From contig OZ220708.1 of NCBI GenBank assembly GCA_965116595.1, positions 1,178,001 through 1,242,000 on the forward strand: a stretch of 64,000 nucleotides of DNA, in the 5' to 3' direction. The position numbers and the translations under genes are program-made. The notes under the pieces are model-generated. The model had not been told where the DNA came from and did no database searches. It was given only the letters and a program-made list of their open reading frames with translations. Source of the DNA: G963663315 sp963668255 (GTDB lineage Bacteria; Pseudomonadota; Gammaproteobacteria; Arenicellales; Poriferihabitantaceae). Within the stretch, counting starts at the first letter, position 1; every line of letters begins with the position of its first letter. Shown in pieces: positions 34,749 to 43,423 of the stretch.

Positions 34749-35300
34749 GTGTTCAATAATCCATTCGATTCATTTCAAAATACGGTTGCCAAGGCAAAGG
34801 AAGAACGCGAACAACTTGACCGGCTGCTGACAATTTCCACACCGTGGGAGCGCCTGCTTGTCGCCGTCATCGCCCTGCTGTCGGTCATCTTCGCCGCCTG
34901 GCTCTTCTTTGGCAGCGTATCCCACAGCCTTGCGGTAGACGGCGTACTGGTTGAGCCTGTCGAAGACCTGCCCGGGGACAGCCGTTCCGTGCAAGCGGTC
35001 ATCTGGATCAGGAGCGATGCCGCAGCGCATATCAGGGCCGGGATGCCGGTGGCGATCGAGTTGGATATGGCGGATGGAGAAGCGGGCGCATTGGACGGAA
35101 AGATCGCGGCAGTTTCCGCGGTAGCCTTGTCCGATGAGCTGGCGATGGTTGAATCTGCGGCGCCGGTGTCCATGCGGCGCATCGATATCGTGGTTGATGA
35201 AGACCTTGATTCCGCCTCCCTTGCAGGCAGGGGATGTCGGATTGTCATCAGGCTTGGCATGCAATCCCCGGTCGCACTGTTTCGTACGGGGCGATCATAG
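34749..35300 (+). CDS. Short NHLP-type membrane-fusion secretion protein
   Basis: 183 aa with one membrane segment (about residues 36-56, LLVAVIALLSVIFAAWLFFG), a cytoplasmic N-terminal NNPFDSFQNTVAKAKEERE stretch, and a small periplasmic beta-rich domain (SVQAVIWIRSDAAAHIRAGM; GKIAAVSAVALSDE). It looks like the NHLP-system HlyD-like secretion protein but is much shorter and lacks a coiled-coil hairpin and lipoyl repeats. Start GTG at 34749. Directly upstream of the two exporter ABC genes. Confidence 0.65.
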   Translation: MFNNPFDSFQNTVAKAKEEREQLDRLLTISTPWERLLVAVIALLSVIFAAWLFFGSVSHSLAVDGVLVEPVEDLPGDSRSVQAVIWIRSDAAAHIRAGMPVAIELDMADGEAGALDGKIAAVSAVALSDELAMVESAAPVSMRRIDIVVDEDLDSASLAGRGCRIVIRLGMQSPVALFRTGRS

Positions 35301-35351
35301 GATGCCGCCGCGCGCCTCCAGGGGGCTGGAAGCAAAGCCATCCCGGAATTC

Positions 35352-37511
35352 GTGAAAAGAAGGGTAACCACACCGATTCTGCTGCAGATGCACGCGTCTG
35401 AATGTGGCGCCGCCTGCCTCGGCAGCATACTGGCCTACTTCGGACGCTGGGCGCCGCTTGTCGAGTTGCGCGAAAAATGCGAGGTGAGCCGGGACGGCAG
35501 CAGCGCCGCGAGCATCGTGCGCGCCTCCAGGCACTATGGTCTTGAATGCAGTGGACTCAGCGTGCGCGCCGATCAACTGAAACAGCTGCCGTTACCGCTG
35601 ATTCTGTTCTGGCAATTCAGCCATTTCGTGGTCCTTGAAGGGTTTGATGACCGTTATTTCCATCTCAATGACCCGTCCACGGGGCGACGCAGACTGTCCG
35701 CTGAAGAGTTCAACAAGGGCTATAGCGGGATTGCGTTGCGATTCGGGCGCGGACCGGATTTCAAGCCCGGCGGAGATCGGCCCGGTCCGTTCAGGCAATT
35801 GAACACCTTGCTCGCCGGATCATGGAATGTGCTTGCCGGAGTGATTGCCTGCGGACTGATGCTGACATTACTGGCGCTGATTATCCCCGCATCTATCCGT
35901 GTTTTCGTGGACGATGTTCTGGAAAACCACGGGCCCTGGGGCGGATTGGTGACTGCCTTGCTTGGCGGCGGTGTCCTGGTCTACGTCCTGTCCCTGCTCA
36001 AGCACCGATTCCTGAAGCGGCTCGCGGTCCGGATTTCGATCATCGGCTATGATCAGGGCCTGTCGCGGCTGCTGCGGTTACCGGTGGAGTTTTTTGAACA
36101 CCGGCTGGCAGGCGATTTAACGGATCGGGTCTCGTCCATCGATAGAGTCGCGAAGAGTCTGACGGACCAGTTTCTTGTGCTCATTATTGACATGGCAATG
36201 AGCGCGGTGTTGCTCCTCGCAATGCTGGCCTACGATATCCTGCTCACGCTGATTGTGTTGTTTCTGGCCCTTCTGCACGGAATTCTGGCCCATCTTCTCA
36301 ATGCGCTCCGGGCCGTTCGAAGCCAGGCGATGAGGCGCGAACAGGGATTTCTGATTGGCCTCGTCATGCAGATGCTGAGGCATTCGGACAATCTGCGTAT
36401 GACGGGGTCAGATGACCGGTTTTTTTCACGTTGGGGCGGTCAACAGGCGCGCGAACTGCACGCGCGCCGGCTTTGTTCCGAACTGGGCGCTGTCAATACT
36501 GCGCTTCCGGGCCTGGTTGCAACGCTTCGCGGCGCAGCGGTCTGCGGCATCGGGGGAAGTCTGGTCATGGCCGGGGAAATGACTCTGGGGACGCTGGTTG
36601 GATTCTATATCCTGGCCGAGATGTTTCTGGCGCCTGTCGGGCGCTTTTTAGAGTTTACCGACAAGCGCCAGTCGCTCGAAACCGACCTGCAACGGCTTGA
36701 GGACATCTCCAAAACCGACGAAGACCACGTTTTCAGCCGCCGAAATCCGGATTTGGAGTCAATTCCCACATTCAACGGCCGGCTCCGACTTACAGGCCAG
36801 CTCGAATTGCGAAATGTCGACTTCGGCTTCAACAGGAGCCTGCCGCCCCTGGTAAAGGATTTCAACCTCGTGATCAAACCGGGCCAGCGAGTGGCCGTAG
36901 TCGGCCCCAGCGGTTCCGGCAAGTCGACCCTGGCGCGTCTGGTTTCGGGTATCTATCAGCCCTGGTCGGGCGAAATCCTGTTCGATGGCCATCCGCGGGA
37001 TGAGATTCCCGAAGAAGTGTTGCGGCAGTCCATTTCCATGGTGGATCAGGAGATCGTGCTCTTTTCCGGATCCCTGCGCGACAATATCACCTTGTGGAAC
37101 CCGGCCATTCCGGATGAAGCCATCTTCACCGCGACGCGGGACGCCCGGATCCATGATGAAATCCTGATCAGGCCGCATGGGTATGCAACCCGGGTCGAGG
37201 AAGGCGGGGTGAATTTCAGTGGCGGCCAGCGGCAGCGGCTGGAAATCGCCCGTGCGCTGGTGGGCAATCCGACAGTGCTCATACTGGACGAGGCGACCAG
37301 CGCCCTTGACGCCGCGACCGAGGAATATGTCGATGATGCCTTGCGGCGGCGCGGCGTTACCTGCCTGATCGTGGCGCACCGGCTGAGTACCGTGCGCGAT
37401 AGCGACGAAATTATCGTGCTCGACCGGGGCGTTACGGTGCAGCGCGGCACACACGACGAGTTGATTGCGGATCGGGAAGGTACGTATTACAAGCTGGTCA
37501 AGTCAGGTTGA
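35352..37511 (+). CDS. NHLP-family ABC exporter with C39 leader peptidase
   Basis: 719 aa. Residues ~1-135: C39 peptidase with oxyanion Gln12, active-site Cys18 (SECGAAC), His91 (QFSHFVV) and Asp107 (LNDPSTG). Then a six-helix ABC membrane domain (~150-450) and a nucleotide-binding domain with Walker A GPSGSGKST (~517-525), signature FSGGQRQR and Walker B VLILDEATSALD. It should cut the precursor after a small-residue pair (Ala-Gly) and export the core. GTG start at 35352. Its stop overlaps the next ABC gene. Confidence 0.9.
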   Translation: MKRRVTTPILLQMHASECGAACLGSILAYFGRWAPLVELREKCEVSRDGSSAASIVRASRHYGLECSGLSVRADQLKQLPLPLILFWQFSHFVVLEGFDDRYFHLNDPSTGRRRLSAEEFNKGYSGIALRFGRGPDFKPGGDRPGPFRQLNTLLAGSWNVLAGVIACGLMLTLLALIIPASIRVFVDDVLENHGPWGGLVTALLGGGVLVYVLSLLKHRFLKRLAVRISIIGYDQGLSRLLRLPVEFFEHRLAGDLTDRVSSIDRVAKSLTDQFLVLIIDMAMSAVLLLAMLAYDILLTLIVLFLALLHGILAHLLNALRAVRSQAMRREQGFLIGLVMQMLRHSDNLRMTGSDDRFFSRWGGQQARELHARRLCSELGAVNTALPGLVATLRGAAVCGIGGSLVMAGEMTLGTLVGFYILAEMFLAPVGRFLEFTDKRQSLETDLQRLEDISKTDEDHVFSRRNPDLESIPTFNGRLRLTGQLELRNVDFGFNRSLPPLVKDFNLVIKPGQRVAVVGPSGSGKSTLARLVSGIYQPWSGEILFDGHPRDEIPEEVLRQSISMVDQEIVLFSGSLRDNITLWNPAIPDEAIFTATRDARIHDEILIRPHGYATRVEEGGVNFSGGQRQRLEIARALVGNPTVLILDEATSALDAATEEYVDDALRRRGVTCLIVAHRLSTVRDSDEIIVLDRGVTVQRGTHDELIADREGTYYKLVKSG

Positions 37512-40453
37512 TGCAGGACACAAAGCCAAAATACCGGTCATTGGCCGAACTCGCGTCCCGCTCCGGCGCCACTGTGCCCTGCACTGGCAACCTGCCGGTG
37601 AAACTCGACGACCCGGACAGCGTCTGGTTCATTGACCAGGGCGCCGTCAATCTGTTCCTGGTCGAATTCAAGGATGGAGTCGAGCAGGCAGCGCCGCAAC
37701 ATCTACTGCGCCGCGAATCGGGCCAGTTACTGCCGGGTGTTGCGCCGGACGAACGGGACAGTGACGAAGGCGCCACGCTCAGCCTGGTGGCCAAAGGGTT
37801 GCCGGGCGCCCACCTGAAACGCCTGCCGGCATCCTTGCTGTCCGGGGTTCATCCAGCAGAACTGGCGGAACAGACTGATACCTGGCTGACCGCGATAACG
37901 GACGCACTTTCGCGTTTTGCAAACCCCCTGCCGCGTCCGACTGTACTGGCCGAACCTGGTCTGATGCAGATCCCGGCCTCTTGTACGCTATCCGTACGGC
38001 GTGGTGTGGTATGGGTATCCAAACCACCGGACGGCGCGATGCTGTTCATGGATATTGTCGACCAGGCAGAACTTGCCGGGGCAAGCGGCTCAGACGAAGT
38101 CCTGTTGCCACTGACAAGGACAAGCTGGCTCACCTTGTTCGACGAGACTGCACTGTCGGGCAAATCAACGGCAACACTGGCGCAACAGGGCCTGTTGCTG
38201 CCGGCGCTCGCCTCTTTCCATGCAGCCGCTTTCGCTCTGGAACGCCTGAACCGCCAACTGGCCGTTGTCGATGATGTGAATCTCGAACGCGCGCGGACGA
38301 CCAGCCGACGCACTGCCGAAAATGCTGCACGGCAGCGGCTGTTCAATATCTATGACCTGCCGATTGACCGGGATGCGAATGTCGGGGACACGGCTCTGGC
38401 GGATGCCCTGCAGATCATCGGCCGCCATGAAGGAATCCATTTCAAGGTTCCAGCGCGTTCGGGTCCTTCCGACTCTCCGGTCGGCCTCACTGACGTTCTG
38501 GCTGCCTCGGGAGTACGCGCGCGGCGCTTGCGATTGAAGGGCGAGGACAAGTGGTGGCGCGGCGACAGCAACGCGATGCTGGCATTCCGCGCCGGGGACG
38601 GACAGCCCGTAGCGCTGCTGCCGGGAGCGTTCGGGCGCTACCGGGAAATCGACCCGGTCAGCAAGCGCAGCGTTCGGGTTACGGCGGACCGCGCCGGCGC
38701 ACTGGAGACAGAGGCATGGATGTTCTATCGGCCATTGCCGTCGGAGGGGGTGAAACCGGCAGACCTGCTGGACATCGCCCTGCATGGATCGGCCAGGGAT
38801 ATGGCGTGGCTGGTCGTTGCCGGGCTTCCATACGGCCTGATCACACTGCTGCCGGCGCTCGCGCTTGGATTCGTTGCACACGAAGTCGCCGCGGGTGGAA
38901 GCGCTGAAGCGCTCTATGCCGCAGCCGTGGCGCTGGCAGGGTTTGGCCTGCTCGGCGCCCTGCTGCACCTGTTTCAAAGTACGGTGATGATGCGGCTTGA
39001 GGGGCGCTCGGCGTCACGGGTCGAAGCTGCCTTCTGGGACCGTCTCATGCGCCTTCCGCCAAGCACTCTGCACCGCCATCCGGTCGGCGATCTGGCCATG
39101 TCAGGAATGACATTCCAGAATCTTCGCGATGGCCTGCAGGGAATCATCGCCGATGGCCTGCTGTCGGTCATTTTCCTGCTTCCGGTTTTTGCCGTCATCT
39201 TCTTCTACGATGCCGCACTCGGGATCATTGCCCTGGTCTTCAGCCTGGCTTCTCTGCTGATCACCGTAGTCCTCAGTTTGCGCCAGATTCCGCCTTATGG
39301 GCGAATGATCAGCGCATCACATCGTGTAGTCGGCAGGTTATTCCAGATCGTGGGCGGTATCGCCAAGCTGCGCGTGGAAAACGCGGAAGGATCCGCTTTC
39401 GCCGTCTGGGCACAGGATTATCGCGAACAGAAACGCGCGGAGACCGAGTTGGGCGCGCTGGAGGGACATTCGCGGGCATTTGGCGCAGCGCTCCCCTTTC
39501 TTGCCGGCGGGGTACTGCTTTTCGCGGTGGTGTCGGTAAGCGACCGGAACATCGCGGTCAGCGATTTCCTCATCGTGTACACAGTCTTCATCGTTTTCCA
39601 GCACGCCATCGCCCGGTTCGGCGAGTCCATCGGCGCCATGGCCGCCATGCTGCCTGCTTTCGATCAGATGCGCCCCCTGCTCGCTGCTGTTCCTGAACCC
39701 GAGAGCGAAGGGGAGCCGGTTGAATATTTGGGCGGCGACATTCTGTTCGACCAGGTTTCGTTCCGCTATGATCCCGACGGCCCGTTAATTCTCGACGGCG
39801 TCACGATTCACGCCCGCCCGGGTCAATTCATCGCGATTGCCGGCGAGTCCGGCGCCGGCAAGAGCACGCTGTTCCGGCTTGCGCTTGGAATCGACCGGCC
39901 TGCCGCTGGCGCAGTGTATTACGATGGACGCGACCTGCGGCACCTGAACCTGAAACAGGTGCGCCGGAAAATTGGCTCGGTGCCGCAATCAGTTGGACTC
40001 CATCCCTCGGACCTCTGGGACAATCTGGTCAGCCACCACCATGAAGTTACGAATGCAGAAGCATGGGCGGCGATCCGGACCGCCGAAGTCGAAAGCGAAA
40101 TCAAGAGCATGCCAATGGGCCTGATGACCATGGTCGGCACCAGTGGAAATGTCCTGTCAGGCGGCGAAGGCCAGCGCATCACAATCGCCCGCTCGGTGAT
40201 CGGCAACCCGCGGATCATGCTGTTTGACGAGGCAACCAACTGGCTGGATAACGAAAGCCAGGCCAGGGTAATGCACAACCTTACCGGCCTGACCTCCACC
40301 CGGGTCGTCATCGCACATCGCTTGTCCACGCTGGAACAGGCTGACCGTATTTACGTGTTGAAGGCCGGAAAAGTTGTGCAAAACGGCTCCTTCGACGAAC
40401 TCATGGAGGTCGACGGAGTATTCCGGGAACTGGTCAAAAGACAGATCGCCTGA
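37511..40453 (+). CDS. NHLP-family ABC transporter, second subunit
   Basis: 980 aa. A long N-terminal region (~1-400) without peptidase motifs, typical of the partner ABC protein in NHLP systems, then a membrane domain (~410-680) and a nucleotide-binding domain with Walker A GESGAGKST (~780-788), signature LSGGEGQR and Walker B IMLFDEATNWLD. ATG at 37511 overlaps the TGA of the upstream gene (TGATG), so the two subunits are made in a fixed ratio and probably act as a heterodimer. Confidence 0.88.
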   Translation: MQDTKPKYRSLAELASRSGATVPCTGNLPVKLDDPDSVWFIDQGAVNLFLVEFKDGVEQAAPQHLLRRESGQLLPGVAPDERDSDEGATLSLVAKGLPGAHLKRLPASLLSGVHPAELAEQTDTWLTAITDALSRFANPLPRPTVLAEPGLMQIPASCTLSVRRGVVWVSKPPDGAMLFMDIVDQAELAGASGSDEVLLPLTRTSWLTLFDETALSGKSTATLAQQGLLLPALASFHAAAFALERLNRQLAVVDDVNLERARTTSRRTAENAARQRLFNIYDLPIDRDANVGDTALADALQIIGRHEGIHFKVPARSGPSDSPVGLTDVLAASGVRARRLRLKGEDKWWRGDSNAMLAFRAGDGQPVALLPGAFGRYREIDPVSKRSVRVTADRAGALETEAWMFYRPLPSEGVKPADLLDIALHGSARDMAWLVVAGLPYGLITLLPALALGFVAHEVAAGGSAEALYAAAVALAGFGLLGALLHLFQSTVMMRLEGRSASRVEAAFWDRLMRLPPSTLHRHPVGDLAMSGMTFQNLRDGLQGIIADGLLSVIFLLPVFAVIFFYDAALGIIALVFSLASLLITVVLSLRQIPPYGRMISASHRVVGRLFQIVGGIAKLRVENAEGSAFAVWAQDYREQKRAETELGALEGHSRAFGAALPFLAGGVLLFAVVSVSDRNIAVSDFLIVYTVFIVFQHAIARFGESIGAMAAMLPAFDQMRPLLAAVPEPESEGEPVEYLGGDILFDQVSFRYDPDGPLILDGVTIHARPGQFIAIAGESGAGKSTLFRLALGIDRPAAGAVYYDGRDLRHLNLKQVRRKIGSVPQSVGLHPSDLWDNLVSHHHEVTNAEAWAAIRTAEVESEIKSMPMGLMTMVGTSGNVLSGGEGQRITIARSVIGNPRIMLFDEATNWLDNESQARVMHNLTGLTSTRVVIAHRLSTLEQADRIYVLKAGKVVQNGSFDELMEVDGVFRELVKRQIA

Positions 40454-40546
40454 TCCGGATATGCAGACCATCCAGGCATTCCGGTTCCATGATTTTACTG
40501 CCCGGAATTCAAAACCGACAACGACCCGCGATGATGGGGAACATCC

Positions 40547-41848
40547 ATGAAGAAACCCTCTGACGCAGCAGATTTCCTCGTATCGAGAGCTGGCGAAGAC
40601 ATTGACTTTCGGGAACGCCTTCTCGCGAAGCCCAACGAAACGATCGAGAAGGAGCTTGGCGTGACGCTGGACGAAGGGCACGAGATTCATGTGCACGAGG
40701 ACACCTATACCTCCACGCATGTGGTGCTTCCACCACTCGACAGACTCAGTAAAGCCGAACGGCAGGAGGCGAAAACCGGCGCAACCTCACTTGAATTTCT
40801 TCGCAAGACACTCCACGACCCCGCGCCGGACGTCCGCCCCCCCACCCCCGGGCGGGCGAAAGCCCGAATGAGCGACGGCGCCTCCAGTGCGCTTGGAATA
40901 GCGGGTAGGGAATGCATCCGCCGCGGTCTTGTTTTCCTGGAATCCACCATCGATGAGAATGGGGCGTGGCCCTGCATCCGGTTCAATATCGCCGATCCGG
41001 GCATTCCGCGGCATTTCGAACGGCCTCCTTTCATTTCGGCTTTCTGTGCACTTGCCCTGGAAAGCTGCAATGAAGCGCGGGCCAGGGCCATGCGCGCCGC
41101 AACCAGGGCATACCTCGTCAACACGGTTGAACATCCTGGATTGTGGCGCTACTACCGCCATCTGCCCCAGGATCTTGACAGTACCACGCTCTGTTCACTG
41201 GTCATTGGGGCGCACCCCTGGATATTGATGGGAAAGAACGTTCCGCGAATACTGGCGAATCGCGACGAGGAAGGTCGTTTCATGACCTGGATACTGGAGG
41301 AAGACGAACCCGATGTTGTGTCGGGTTTTCGTATCGAAGCCGACCCCGTAGTCAATGCGAATGTCATTGCCTATCTTGGCGACCACCCCGCAACCAGGGA
41401 TGCCCAACGATGGTTGGCAGCCCTGATTGCCGAAGGCAGCCTGGAGGGTACGTCCAAATGGTATCCCGATCCGGTCACGATCTGCTATGCAGCCGCTCGT
41501 GCCATGATTCGCGCGCAACCTGCCCTCAACCAACTGCGCCCGGTACTTGCGGACCGCATCATGAGCTTGCGCGACGGGCAGGGCGAATTCGGCAATATTC
41601 TTCAGACCGCCCAGGCAGTGTCGGCGCTCTACAATATTGGAAACCCTGGAAACATCGACGCGAAACGCCAGATGGAACGTTTCATCGGCTCCCAGTGCGA
41701 AGACGGCAGCTGGCCGGAACTTCTCGCGTTTGGTGACCAATCGCTGAAATGGGGCGCGATAGGACAGATTGGGCATGGCTCCGAATCCGTGACCTCGGCC
41801 TTTTGTATCGAAGCGCTGGAGTGTCTCGTCAAAATCCTGGAGACCTGA
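40547..41848 (+). CDS. NHLP leader fused to a terpene-cyclase/prenyltransferase-like toroid
   Basis: 433 aa. Residues 1-72 are a nitrile-hydratase-like leader (DFRERLLAKPNETIEKELGV, then HEIHVHEDTYTSTHVVLPP), closely resembling the precursor leader at 43087-43338. A Pro-rich linker (~90-105) joins it to an alpha-alpha barrel domain (~115-433) with QW-like motifs (STIDENGAW; SQCEDGSW) and an Asp motif QDLDSTT (D209, D211) like the DxDD of class II terpene cyclases, fourth Asp to Ser. No core peptide follows the leader. It may bring a cyclase or prenyl-transfer activity to the shared leader-binding machinery, or be a decoy. TGATG overlap with the next gene. Confidence 0.72.
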   Translation: MKKPSDAADFLVSRAGEDIDFRERLLAKPNETIEKELGVTLDEGHEIHVHEDTYTSTHVVLPPLDRLSKAERQEAKTGATSLEFLRKTLHDPAPDVRPPTPGRAKARMSDGASSALGIAGRECIRRGLVFLESTIDENGAWPCIRFNIADPGIPRHFERPPFISAFCALALESCNEARARAMRAATRAYLVNTVEHPGLWRYYRHLPQDLDSTTLCSLVIGAHPWILMGKNVPRILANRDEEGRFMTWILEEDEPDVVSGFRIEADPVVNANVIAYLGDHPATRDAQRWLAALIAEGSLEGTSKWYPDPVTICYAAARAMIRAQPALNQLRPVLADRIMSLRDGQGEFGNILQTAQAVSALYNIGNPGNIDAKRQMERFIGSQCEDGSWPELLAFGDQSLKWGAIGQIGHGSESVTSAFCIEALECLVKILET

Positions 41849-42966
41849 TGGATATTGACGAAGCCATCACGCTCACCCAGGACCGTCTCGCTGAAGAGGG
41901 AGGCGCCATGAGCGAGTTGCTCGGGCACTTTCGAAATCGTATTTCTCCGGTACTTGTCGGAGATTCGCAATGGGAGCGCGTACTCGAATGCGCCAGGAAA
42001 CTCCCGATCACCATGGGTGCGCTTCCATTCGGATTTGAACTGCCCCTGCAAGAGCACAGGCCAGAGGCTGATTTCGGCGTCTCCCTGGCAAGTGGAACCA
42101 GAACGGCGGCGTTCTTCCGGGAGCGCGCGCGGGTCGACAAGATGGATGAAACCGCGAGAGCGGTCACACAGTTGTTCCGGCAAATGGATTTTGAACACTC
42201 ACCCCTGCGTGAAATTGTCGGCCGCAAGCTGATGCTGGAATATGACATCGGCTCGATACAGGACGATGAATATTCGCTTCCGGGAATGTTCCTGCGGCCT
42301 GGCGAACGCCCGATCATCGGCCGCCGCGGGCAGGCGGGGGATGTCGATCTTGTGGTTGACTCGCTCGTTTCCTGCGCAGGCTGGAAGATGAATGACGCCG
42401 AGAGGAAGAACGTCGAACGAGTCTACCTGATGCAGCCGGGAGATACGCGCATGGATTCGTTCGGTGTGTTCCCGTCTCGCTCACGGGCAATCCGCCTGGC
42501 GGTCATGGGCTTCAAATCACCGCAGGCAATAGAACGCTATCTTGAAAACACGGGTTGGCCGGGTCAACGCCCGGCTGTCGAATCAGTGATCGCACGCTTC
42601 AGGGAACGCGTGAATATTGTCAGGATCGGGTTGAATATTGACGTGCAGGAGGAGGGGGTCGGCCCGGTGCTCGGCCTCACCCTCATTGTCAAGCAGAGAT
42701 ATACAAAAGATTCACGTTACTGGCTTGACGGCCTGACTGATTGGGATCCGTTCCTGGAAGCCATGAGTCATGAGGATCTCGTGGTTCCAGAGAAGCTTGC
42801 AGCGCTCGCTGACTGGGTTTCGAAACCGACAACGCTTTTTGCGAAGTCTGGGCGCTACGTGCTGCTGCGCGGCATTCACCACATAAAACTGGTCATATCC
42901 GGTAACCGGCTTCGAAAAGTCAAAGCCTACGTGTTCATGGTGCTTTCCGGAGCGGTTTCCTTCTAG
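41848..42966 (+). CDS. Unknown protein coupled to the NHLP-cyclase fusion
   Basis: 372 aa, no family recognised. ATG at 41848 overlaps the TGA of the upstream gene. Acidic N-terminal half; no signal peptide or membrane segment. The C-terminal part is beta/alpha-like with GLNIDVQEEGVGPVLGL (about residues 253-269) and RGIHHIKLVIS...KVKAYVFMV near the end, a pattern I associate loosely with uncharacterised proteins in peptide-modification clusters. By position it is a partner of the toroid protein, perhaps a tailoring enzyme. Followed by a terminator-like hairpin. Confidence 0.7.
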   Translation: MDIDEAITLTQDRLAEEGGAMSELLGHFRNRISPVLVGDSQWERVLECARKLPITMGALPFGFELPLQEHRPEADFGVSLASGTRTAAFFRERARVDKMDETARAVTQLFRQMDFEHSPLREIVGRKLMLEYDIGSIQDDEYSLPGMFLRPGERPIIGRRGQAGDVDLVVDSLVSCAGWKMNDAERKNVERVYLMQPGDTRMDSFGVFPSRSRAIRLAVMGFKSPQAIERYLENTGWPGQRPAVESVIARFRERVNIVRIGLNIDVQEEGVGPVLGLTLIVKQRYTKDSRYWLDGLTDWDPFLEAMSHEDLVVPEKLAALADWVSKPTTLFAKSGRYVLLRGIHHIKLVISGNRLRKVKAYVFMVLSGAVSF

Positions 42967-42976
42967 CAAACCCCAA

Positions 42977-43017
42977 AACCGGCTCTGCGAACCCCAACAG
43001 GGGTCGCTAGTCCGGTT
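42977..43017. terminator. Bidirectional terminator-like hairpin
   Basis: Nested stem: outer AACCGG/CCGGTT, inner GCGA-CCCC paired with GGGG-TCGC, lying between convergent genes (41848-42966 plus and the precursor gene minus). On the minus strand the stem is followed by TTTTGGGGTTT, which is weakly U-rich. A flanking CTAGC/GCTAG pair lies nearby. Confidence 0.5.
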
Positions 43018-43086
43018 CAAGCTAAACACCAATACGGGTACGGATTCTCCCGCGCCCTGACCGGCTGCTCGCCGGCAATTATGAGT

Positions 43087-43338
43087 TTACCAGCAGCAGC
43101 AAAGGCCAGCCGAGATGGCTTCGAGTTGCTCCTCGGTGATATTCGGATCCGGAGGCAATGCAAGATGCACTGTCTGCATGTCGCTCTCGTGGACCTCAAT
43201 GTTCATCGATTCGGGAATCGTAATGCCCAATTCCCCGCTGATGGTGGTTTTTGGATCTGCAAGCAACTGTTGCCTGAAATTGGCATCCAGGGAGGACTTG
43301 TCAACAATCTGCTTCAGCATTTCATCGCCGCTTCTCAT
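43087..43338 (-). CDS. NHLP-family RiPP precursor peptide with Leu-Cys-Cys-Cys-Trp core
   Basis: 83 aa. The leader (residues ~5-78) is of the nitrile-hydratase-alpha type: ANFRQQLLADPKTTISGELG, then IEVHESDMQTVHLALPP. It ends EEQLEAISAG and is followed by only five residues, Leu79-Cys80-Cys81-Cys82-Trp83, then the stop. Ala77-Gly78 fits a C39 cut site. ATG at 43338 has GAGGAA 7 nt upstream; two earlier in-frame starts (43353, 43383) lack a ribosome-binding site. With the YcaO enzyme the three Cys should become thiazoline rings and the halogenase-like enzyme could act on Trp (inference). Its own promoter lies just upstream, so it can be expressed separately. Confidence 0.85.
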   Translation of the reverse strand: MRSGDEMLKQIVDKSSLDANFRQQLLADPKTTISGELGITIPESMNIEVHESDMQTVHLALPPDPNITEEQLEAISAGLCCCW

Positions 43339-43374
43339 GATATTGTTCCTCATCTTATAACTGACACTTTGGTT

Positions 43375-43402
43375 AGTGTACACAACTATGGCGCATAGTC
43401 AA
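43375..43402 (-). promoter_or_regulatory. Promoter of the precursor gene with an internal dyad
   Basis: Minus strand: -35 TTGACT (43397-43402), 16-nt spacer, -10 TACACT (43375-43380), leader of about 30 nt to the ATG. The spacer contains a perfect dyad ACTATG-GCG-CATAGT (43385-43399), placed where a repressor would block polymerase. The dyad core resembles that at the halogenase promoter. Confidence 0.55.
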
Positions 43403-43423
43403 TAATTTGTGCGGGTTCATAAC

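Noticed and set aside
40547..40765. N-terminal NHLP segment as a second precursor peptide
   Set aside because: No stop or core follows; the frame continues into a 360-residue barrel domain, so it is a fusion, not a precursor.
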